DNA of 64,000 nucleotides from Accumulibacter sp. (lineage in GTDB: Bacteria; Pseudomonadota; Gammaproteobacteria; Burkholderiales; Rhodocyclaceae): the NCBI RefSeq assembly GCF_029255285.1, contig NZ_JAPUVI010000087.1, positions 62,001 through 126,000 of the forward strand, read 5' to 3'. Below are positions 57,907 to 64,000 of the stretch, piece after piece (the stretch's first letter is position 1; the number at the start of each line of letters is the position of its first letter). The notes beneath the pieces are model-generated. The model was not told the DNA's origin. It did not search any database and was given only the letters and a program-made list of their open reading frames with translations. The translations under genes and the position numbers were made by a program.

Positions 57907-58304
57907 CTGAGCTTAGGAAAGGATTTGTCGCCAGGATTTTGAGTGGTCGAGACGACCTGGGGAAGCTGGTAGAGGGAGGTGGCACAGACGAAGGAAGCGT
58001 TGGGAATTGAACGGCACGAACGCAGCGAAGATCGACACGGGTAGTGGGCATGGACGCTGTGGAATTTTCAAATACTACCAGTGAGTGCTGCGAGCAGGCG
58101 GTTGTTCTTCCCGCCGGCTCACCCTCCCGCACGACTCGCTAGAAGCCATCGGCCGGTTGTTCCGGGATCGGGCCGATGGCGAGAATGGCTTCGGCGAATT
58201 GCCGAATCCGTCGGGCGGGGGCGGCGACACCACGCGCGACCTGGAACCTGGCAAGCTCTCGGCGAGGCGAGGCCAGTCCCGCCGAAGCAGCGCCCGACCC
58301 CCGG
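57907..58304. other. Region between the IS3 element and the lipid operon
   Basis: About 400 bases with no recognised gene, repeat or RNA. A minus-strand ORF of 76 codons (57902-58132) has no family similarity I can name. It may be remnant DNA of the mobile island. No further CRISPR repeats occur here, so the IS did not simply split the array. Confidence 0.4.
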
Positions 58305-60932
58305 TCAGGGCTCGCTGCCCAGCATCGAGGCGAAGCGCCACCAGCAGCGCGCCACCCGCTCCAGGAAAGCCTGCGGGCGAAAGCGATGGGCCAGAAAGTA
58401 CATCGGCAGGCGCGTGATGCCGAACTCACCGACCGCCGTCCGGATTCCCGCGTGCCACCACGCGTGGTCGATGTCACACCCAGCGGCCCGCTGCAGCGCC
58501 AGGCGGGCAAACTCGACGCAGCGGGTCATCTCGTCTGCCGGCACATCGTGGGGCAGCACGAAACACAGAAACTCGACGATGTCGCGCTGCGGCAGGCCGA
58601 TCCTTGCCAATTCCCAGTCGAACGCGCATAGCTTCGGACCGAATGCGGTAGCGCGCACGGCGACGTTGCGCGGACTGAAGTCACCGTGGATCAGCGTACA
58701 GGACTCCCTGGCGGTCCACGCCAAGGCCTCCGGCGCATGATTGAGCAGGCGCGCATGGCCTTGCAGCCACTCCCCGCCCAGCCACGGATGCAGCCAACGC
58801 GCCGCGTGCACCCGTAGCCCGTCCCACCAGGCAAGCGATTCACGGCATGCCGTCAGAGGAGCACCGAGCGGCAACGAGGCAAGCGCCCGCGCGTCGCCCA
58901 ACGATTGGGCGTGAACCGCCGCGATACCGCTCAGCACAGCCTCGATGAACTCGCTCCGCCACGCCGAGACGTCGTTCGCCGCATCGGCAAGCAAGGTATC
59001 GCCAATCCGTTCCAGCACCAGGACCGGCGGATCTTCCGCCGTCACACCGAAGCAAAGGGGCGTGTGTTCGCGCAACACACCACGCGCTGAACGGTACAAG
59101 GCACATTCGCGCGCCCGTGCCCCGGAAAACTCGCTGCGCTGGCGGTAAGCGTCGAAAGCCAGCCCCAGTGCGGGATGGCAAAGCGCCGCGACCTCCGCGG
59201 TGACGTCCAGCACGACCTCGTCGGGGAGCTTGGTCTTGAGGACGAGATCGAGCGTGGCACGCGAGCCGTCGCCGCGTTGCACGCCCACCTCGACGCCGCG
59301 CAAGGCATACCCGGCGCCCGCGCGCCACGAGCCCAGTTCGCCGACGAGACTGGTGTCCGAGCCGATCTCGACACGGCCGGTTTCGGTGGCGCACAGATCC
59401 GGATCACCGAAGTAGGTCCGCAATGTCTTTGCCAGCGCCTGGTTGGCGCCTGTCCCGGCGTTTCGAAGCCGTGGCGCCGCAGATCCTCCCGGAGGCGGCA
59501 CCAAGTCGCGCTCGATCCAGTGGTCGAAATACCGTTCGAGCAGACGCGCGCCGATCCGTTCGCAGCGCAAGCCCATGGCGCCCAACATGGCATCGGAACG
59601 CTCGGCCCTCAGTGCCCGCACATTCGGGTACGCGTAAAGTTCCGGCAGGTACCTCGCGTCCTCGCCGTCGGTGCGACGCAGAAGGAAGGCGCGCAGCGCG
59701 TACAGAGGATGCTCCGCACGGAGCGTGCTGCGGAGGCGCTCGGCCCAGCGATCATAGGACTCCAGCCGCACGGAATAGCCACGTAGATTCATCCACAACA
59801 CCGCCTCGGTCCAGTGCGCCGGTCGGGGGTTGCGCAGATGGATGGCTGGCGGCGGTTTGCCGTCGGACGAGGCGACTGCGGCGATGGCAGAGGCAACGAA
59901 GTCGACCGGGCAGGCGTCGAGTTGCCAGTCGAGTTCGGGTGCCCAGCCGAGTGCGACACAGCCGCGCAACAGGCGCGAGAAGAGATCGTCGTCGTTGCCG
60001 ACGCCGGATACGCCATGGCCGGCGATCAGGCTCGGGCGATGTACGGTCGCCGCCAGTCCGCGACCGCGTGCGGACTCCACCAGCCTTTCGGCCACCCACT
60101 TGCTCTGCGCGTAGCCCAGAGGCAGTCCGGCGGGATCGGCCGCCGGCGCGTCTTCGTCGAACGACGCGCGCTCGCACGTCGAATATCCAGCCATCACGCT
60201 CGACACGAAATGGAAGGACTTGGCGGTCGACCTGCAGGCGAGGCGCAGCAAATTTCGCGTCGCGTCGACATTGACGGCGCGAAGCTGCTCATAGGGTGAG
60301 GCCCAGTCGACCTGCGCTGCGCAATGGACGATGGTGCTCACGCCGCGCGCCAACTGCCCATGGTCGGCAGCTTGCAGGCCAAGGTCCGGCGCAGCGATGT
60401 CCGCCGGGATCACATGCACCCTTTCCGCGCAAAGGTCGACGCCGTAGCGGCGCAACGCTTGTCCGAGACGGTGCTCCGCGGCGCGAATGTCGGCGGCGCG
60501 TACCGCACATACGACTTCGCCTGCTCCACGTACCAGCAGTTCGCGCAGCACGTGGACGCCGAGGAAGCCATTTGCGCCGGTGAGCAGGACTGTCCCCGCC
60601 GTCGCGGGCGGCAATCCGTACGGGTCGATGTCGGCGCCCAGTTCGGCATCCGCGTGCATGGCGGCGATCGGCGACTGCCCGGCGGGTTTGATCGGCACCG
60701 GCATGAGCAGCCGCAAGACGAGCGTGCGCAGACTGGGCGCCTCGTAAAATGCTTCCTCGGTCAGTTCCAGTCCGGTTTCGGTGCTTATTGCCTCCATCAG
60801 TTCGAGTGCCGTCAGCGAGTCGAGACCGTAGCGCGTGAGCGGCGCCACCGGATCGATCTCACTTGGCGGGAGGCTCAGGCAGCGCGCCGCGATGGCGACC
60901 AGCACCCGTTCGAGTCCATCGGCCGTGCCCAT
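58305..60932 (-). CDS. ACP - thioester reductase - APH-like kinase fusion protein
   Basis: The product is 875 aa from ATG 60932, which overlaps the upstream gene's stop (TGATG). Residues about 5-80 are an acyl carrier domain with the phosphopantetheine Ser in YGLDSLTALELM (Ser 39). Residues about 112-480 are a carboxylic-acid/thioester reductase of the extended SDR type: NADPH site VLLTGANGFLGVHVLREL, SSVMAGYSTCE, and Tyr274/Lys278 in YAQSKWVAERL. The last 300 or so residues are an aminoglycoside-phosphotransferase-like kinase (LVLERIGDTLLADA, catalytic LIHGDFSPRNVAV near 747-759, FDWELARIGLPQRD). The acyl chain loaded by the upstream ligase would be released as aldehyde or alcohol and a hydroxyl phosphorylated; that order is inference. 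Confidence 0.87.
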   Translation of the reverse strand: MGTADGLERVLVAIAARCLSLPPSEIDPVAPLTRYGLDSLTALELMEAISTETGLELTEEAFYEAPSLRTLVLRLLMPVPIKPAGQSPIAAMHADAELGADIDPYGLPPATAGTVLLTGANGFLGVHVLRELLVRGAGEVVCAVRAADIRAAEHRLGQALRRYGVDLCAERVHVIPADIAAPDLGLQAADHGQLARGVSTIVHCAAQVDWASPYEQLRAVNVDATRNLLRLACRSTAKSFHFVSSVMAGYSTCERASFDEDAPAADPAGLPLGYAQSKWVAERLVESARGRGLAATVHRPSLIAGHGVSGVGNDDDLFSRLLRGCVALGWAPELDWQLDACPVDFVASAIAAVASSDGKPPPAIHLRNPRPAHWTEAVLWMNLRGYSVRLESYDRWAERLRSTLRAEHPLYALRAFLLRRTDGEDARYLPELYAYPNVRALRAERSDAMLGAMGLRCERIGARLLERYFDHWIERDLVPPPGGSAAPRLRNAGTGANQALAKTLRTYFGDPDLCATETGRVEIGSDTSLVGELGSWRAGAGYALRGVEVGVQRGDGSRATLDLVLKTKLPDEVVLDVTAEVAALCHPALGLAFDAYRQRSEFSGARARECALYRSARGVLREHTPLCFGVTAEDPPVLVLERIGDTLLADAANDVSAWRSEFIEAVLSGIAAVHAQSLGDARALASLPLGAPLTACRESLAWWDGLRVHAARWLHPWLGGEWLQGHARLLNHAPEALAWTARESCTLIHGDFSPRNVAVRATAFGPKLCAFDWELARIGLPQRDIVEFLCFVLPHDVPADEMTRCVEFARLALQRAAGCDIDHAWWHAGIRTAVGEFGITRLPMYFLAHRFRPQAFLERVARCWWRFASMLGSEP

Positions 60933-62683
60933 CAGGCCATCTCCGCCGCGCGTGCGGTGCGGCCGCGCGCAACGAAGCAAGCCAGCAGGGACATGGTCCC
61001 GCCAAGATAATCCCGCCGGCAGCGAAAGCGCATCAGCTTGCCGCTGGTGGTTCGTGCAAGCGCACCCTGGCGTACGAAGGCGAGCGTTTCCAGCGCGATG
61101 TCGTGCTCACGGTAGACCGCGGCGCGTAGCTCGTCAGCCAGGCACACGAGGCCCGCAAGCCCCGCCTCGGCATCCGACTTTCGCGCCGCGATCTCGACCA
61201 GCGCGATGACCTTCTCGTCGGCCCCGTCCTCGCCGCCGACCACCGCCACGGCGGCGATGCGATGCGGATCAAAGCGCTGGATGCTGTGTTCGATGTCCTG
61301 CGGATGGAGTTTGCGGCCGCGCACGATGAGTACATCCTTGCGCCGCCCGGTGACGTAGAGTTCGTCAGCATGCATGGACCCCAGATCGCCAGTGCGCAGC
61401 CATCGCGCCGGGCCGTCGCCCAGATCGGCGGCGACGAACACCTCGGACGAACGCGACTCCGGCCCATGGTAGCCGGCGGCGACACCGGGCCCGCCGACCC
61501 AGATCTCGCCGACCCGGTCTTCGGCCACCGGCCGCAGCGTGTGGACATCGACGATGCGAACACGCACATCGCGGGCCGGTTTGCCGCAGGAAACCAACGT
61601 TCTCGCCACCTCATCGCCGTGAGCTACGACGAGCTGCCCGCGTTCGAGATCGGCGCGCACGGCTCTGGTCACTTTGGGTTGGGCGGTATCGGCGTCGGAC
61701 GCGGTGACGAGCAGCGTTGCCTCGGCAAGACCGAACACCGGACGAAGCGCCGATGCGCGAAAACCGCAGCGCTGGAATTTCGCCGCAAATTGAGACAGCG
61801 TCTCGGCATGAACCGGCTCGGCGCCGCAATAGGCGACTTCCCAGTGACTCAGATCCAGCGTTGCGAGGTCGGCATCGCCAATGCGTCGCACGCAGGCATC
61901 GAAAGCGAAGTTGGGACCGCCGCTGACCGTGGCTCGCCGCCGTGAGATCGCCTGCAGCCAGCGCAGCGGCCGTTGCAGGAACGCGCCGTGCGGCAACAGC
62001 GTCGTCGGATATCCCGCGTAAAGGGGTTGCAGAATGCCTTCGATCAACCCCATGTCGTGATGTGCTGGCAACCAGCTGACTCCCCGGCTGTGCTCTCCGT
62101 TGCGCTCGGCCTCCTGAATGGCAGCCAGATTGGCCAACACGTTGGCATGGGTGACGCACACCCCGCGCGGCGTGCCGGTCGATCCGGAGGTGTACTGCAG
62201 GAAGGCGACCTCTTCCGGCCTTGGCGAAGCAGGCACGGCGATGGGTTGCCCCGCCGCCTCGAGAGCGGTGTCGACGATACGCAGGCTGCCGCAGACAGCC
62301 GCGATGGCAGCGAGCACGCGGCACCCCGCCGTGTCGCTCAGTACCGTCTCGGCGCGGCAGTCGGCGGCGATGCCTGCCAGTCGCTCGACCGGCTTGCGCG
62401 GATGCGGCAGCGCGACCGGCACCGGCACCAGACCGGCATACAGGCAGCCGAAGAAACCGACGATGAACGCCGGACCGGGCGGATAGGCGAGGATCACGTG
62501 CTTCGACACGGGCGACATCGACTGCAGGCGGGCGGCCAGGACCAATGCCGCACGATGAAGCTGCGCAAAGCCAAGCCTGGCCGTCTCGCGCTCGCCGTCG
62601 CCGAGAAAGCTGTAGCCGATGTCTGGCGCGCCGTACTCCGCACGCTGGCAGAGCAGAGAGACGAGGTCGTTGCCTGCCACCAT
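60932..62683 (-). CDS. Fatty-acyl-AMP ligase (FAAL-type adenylation enzyme)
   Basis: The 583-aa product starts at ATG 62683. AMP-forming motifs are LQYTSGSTGTPRGVCVTHAN, FGLAEATLLV, RTGDLG and the C-terminal Lys in TTSGKLMRFR. SWLPAHHDMGLIEGILQPLY, FLQRPLRWLQAISRRRAT and SGGPNFAFDACVRRI are typical of the FAAL subgroup, which hands acyl-adenylates to ACP rather than CoA. The ACP domain of the following gene is the obvious acceptor. The frame continues 55 codons upstream without family content. It starts one base after the stop of the preceding short gene, in a tightly packed operon. Confidence 0.9.
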   Translation of the reverse strand: MVAGNDLVSLLCQRAEYGAPDIGYSFLGDGERETARLGFAQLHRAALVLAARLQSMSPVSKHVILAYPPGPAFIVGFFGCLYAGLVPVPVALPHPRKPVERLAGIAADCRAETVLSDTAGCRVLAAIAAVCGSLRIVDTALEAAGQPIAVPASPRPEEVAFLQYTSGSTGTPRGVCVTHANVLANLAAIQEAERNGEHSRGVSWLPAHHDMGLIEGILQPLYAGYPTTLLPHGAFLQRPLRWLQAISRRRATVSGGPNFAFDACVRRIGDADLATLDLSHWEVAYCGAEPVHAETLSQFAAKFQRCGFRASALRPVFGLAEATLLVTASDADTAQPKVTRAVRADLERGQLVVAHGDEVARTLVSCGKPARDVRVRIVDVHTLRPVAEDRVGEIWVGGPGVAAGYHGPESRSSEVFVAADLGDGPARWLRTGDLGSMHADELYVTGRRKDVLIVRGRKLHPQDIEHSIQRFDPHRIAAVAVVGGEDGADEKVIALVEIAARKSDAEAGLAGLVCLADELRAAVYREHDIALETLAFVRQGALARTTSGKLMRFRCRRDYLGGTMSLLACFVARGRTARAAEMA

Positions 62684-62684
62684 G

Positions 62685-63167
62685 TCAGTCCGCCTCCCCA
62701 TGGCCGGCGAACTGTGCGTGCCACCGCTGGTGAAAAGCAGGCAAGCAGCCGCCGCGGTTGATCTCGACATCCTCGACGCGCCAGGTATCGGCGAGCCGGC
62801 CGACGTAAGTGTACAACCCGCTCTTCTTCGACAGATTGAACGCCGCACCCGCGAAGAAGGCGCCCCAAGGCAGCCACTTGACGACGCGCAAGCCCGCCTT
62901 CTCGACCATGGCGCACAACGTGCGGCGCGTGAACAGCATCGTGTGCCGCAGTGCTTGCAGGCTTGGCCAGCGGTCGCCGAACAGGCGAAAGCTCAGGCTG
63001 TCCGGACGCGCGATCCCGATCACCAAGCGCCCGTCCTCTGGAGCAAGCCACCTGTGCGCTGACCGGCTGCCGCCGCGTCTGCGCTTCTGTCCGTGCGCGG
63101 CGGACTCGGACCGCATCGGTCCGCCGGAGGCTACCGCGACTGCCCGATCGTCATGGATGGAAGTCAC
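62685..63167 (-). pseudogene. Shortened SAM-methyltransferase-like gene lacking the SAM-binding core
   Basis: From GTG 63167, which overlaps the stop of the prenyltransferase gene (GTGA), the frame gives 160 aa. The C-terminal 110 residues (APEDGRLVIGIARPDSLSFR, RLFGDRWPSLQALRHTMLF, LCAMVEKAGLRVVKWLPWG) match the distal half of Methyltransf_23-type enzymes. The first 45 residues are Arg/Ser-rich, with no GxGxG SAM site. The 5' half appears deleted or replaced, although start and stop still couple perfectly to both neighbours. It could be a decayed gene or a small protein with a new role. Confidence 0.6.
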
Positions 63168-63961
63168 GCGCTGTCTCCCAGGGACGAGCGGACGAGAACG
63201 ATGATCGCCGCGACCAATGGCCAGTATTTCCTCGCGGGCAGGTGAAGCCGTCCGTGTGCGATGAGCGCGATGCAAAGCGACACGGCGAAGAGGGCGGCTC
63301 CACCGGCCAGATCGAGACGCGGCCAGCAGGCCGCGAGCGTGATCACGCTGCCGTGCAGGCCGAGCAGCCTGGAGGAAAGGGGTTGCCCGGCTGGGCTGTC
63401 GAGGATTTCGAACAGGCACAGCCCCGAGTACAAGGCCGCCGCCGCCGGGAAGCCGGTCCACGATTCGGTCGCCTCCCCCGAGAGCAGCAACGCAAAAAGC
63501 GGATACTTGAGGAGCAAGACATGGGCATGGATGAATCCACGTCCGGAATGCAGGCGATACCAGGCGCCGAGGACGGCGCTCGACGACGCAAGGCCGGCAG
63601 CGGCAGCCGCGCCATGCAGCACAAGCATTGCGAGGACATTGCCTAGTCCGAGACCGACGCAGGCAAGAACGAAGGCGCCCAAGTCGGCCGAGCGGGTCAT
63701 GACCCGCTCCGGATGCCGCGTGCGGTCACGCTCGCGGTCGACGAGATCATCCCAGAGACGAAACTGCACGACGAGAGTGAAAGCAAGAACGAAGCGGCCG
63801 ACCGCCATAGCCGGTACGAACGGCTGGCCCAGCCCGGCAATCCAGGCGACCGCCAGCGCAAGCGCCGCGAAGCGGGTCCATGGCAGGCGCTCGGCCCGCC
63901 AGGCACACAGACTGGCCCAGGCATCGCGATGCCTGGCGTGGCGTCCGTCAGCGTTGGGCAC
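63164..63961 (-). CDS. UbiA-family prenyltransferase-like membrane protein
   Basis: The 265-aa polytopic membrane protein starts at GTG 63961. The first Asp-rich motif of UbiA enzymes is visible as LWDDLVDRERDRTRHPERVM; the second reads LFEILDSPAGQP and is weaker. About seven hydrophobic segments are present (for example VGRFVLAFTLVVQF, AVSLCIALIAHG). UbiA proteins transfer prenyl or other lipid-linked groups onto aromatic or sugar acceptors. At 265 aa it is slightly short. It is the first complete gene of the FAAL/ACP-reductase operon and overlaps the next gene by four bases. An upstream gene seems to end at TGA 63950-63948, overlapping this start. Confidence 0.75.
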   Translation of the reverse strand: MPNADGRHARHRDAWASLCAWRAERLPWTRFAALALAVAWIAGLGQPFVPAMAVGRFVLAFTLVVQFRLWDDLVDRERDRTRHPERVMTRSADLGAFVLACVGLGLGNVLAMLVLHGAAAAAGLASSSAVLGAWYRLHSGRGFIHAHVLLLKYPLFALLLSGEATESWTGFPAAAALYSGLCLFEILDSPAGQPLSSRLLGLHGSVITLAACWPRLDLAGGAALFAVSLCIALIAHGRLHLPARKYWPLVAAIIVLVRSSLGDSA

Positions 63962-64000
63962 GACCGCCTCCCTGATCGAGCGGTACGAGCGAAGCGCGTG
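63948..64000 (-). CDS. Possible C-terminal end of an upstream operon gene (partial)
   Basis: A minus-strand frame entering from the right edge ends at TGA 63950-63948 with residues LVPLDQGGGRAQR, overlapping the GTG start of the prenyltransferase gene by 14 bases. The close overlap fits the packing of this operon, but with only 17 codons visible no family can be named. Confidence 0.35.
   Translation of the reverse strand, partial: RASLVPLDQGGGRAQR

Noticed and set aside
57902-58132. A 76-codon minus-strand ORF after the IS3 element as a possible transposase fragment
   Set aside because: I could not match it to any transposase family; the composition alone is not enough.
61262-61945. Plus-strand frames inside the fatty-acyl-AMP ligase gene
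   Set aside because: They have no domain content, whereas the minus-strand frame has all adenylation motifs.

Overview
This is a high-GC bacterial chromosome segment. Gene content and order (rsmB-ntrY-ntrX-trkA-trkH, ispB opposite rplU-rpmA-obg-proB, IlvB/IlvN-type acetolactate synthase, pilS-pilR, GTP-dependent PEP carboxykinase) point to a betaproteobacterium, probably Rhodocyclales (Accumulibacter/Dechloromonas-like). That placement is inference from gene content and was not checked by a search.

Layout. 1-11 kb (+): end of an alpha-2-macroglobulin gene with pbpC, then rsmB, a DUF4390 gene, an NtrY/NtrX-like two-component pair whose regulator has a degenerate sigma-54 ATPase domain, and the TrkA/TrkH potassium system. 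11-16 kb (-): a periplasmic phosphate-binding-like protein, an outer-membrane barrel and a GGDEF/EAL membrane protein, apparently one sensory operon. 16-20 kb (-): sulfate ABC transporter sbp-cysT-cysW-cysA with a good promoter. 20-25 kb (-): a D-Ala-D-Ala endopeptidase, a patatin-like lipase and malic enzyme; pckG is divergent from malic enzyme (25-27 kb). 27-41 kb: aminotransferase, ampD, pilR/pilS, tRNA-Pro(CGG), ispB, ribosomal proteins L21/L27, obg, proB, a PilZ protein, a methyltransferase, an InaA-like kinase, a GNAT acetyltransferase and an MFS transporter. 41-51 kb: ilvB-ilvN behind a valine-rich leader peptide and attenuator, bioB-bioC, comF, an FHA/pseudo-cyclase protein, ttcA, a pteridine reductase, an orphan protein and a MidA-family methyltransferase.

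Accessory region, 51.4-58 kb: a type II-C CRISPR-Cas island. It starts with a decayed IS21 istB remnant, followed by a tracrRNA on the minus strand and cas9-cas1-cas2 on the plus strand. Next come a three-repeat, two-spacer array (crRNA sense on the minus strand) and a frameshifted IS3-family element. A 36-bp repeat-like element forms the tracrRNA anti-repeat and, on the other strand, the cas9 5' leader, with a TACAAT box on both strands. Cas9 has no ATG start.

58.3-64 kb (-): a tightly overlapping operon encoding a UbiA-like prenyltransferase, a shortened methyltransferase, a fatty-acyl-AMP ligase and an unusual single polypeptide with ACP, thioester-reductase and aminoglycoside-phosphotransferase-like kinase domains. 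This looks like a lipid or secondary-metabolite pathway and runs off the right edge. The CRISPR island and this operon are the best candidates for new biology here.
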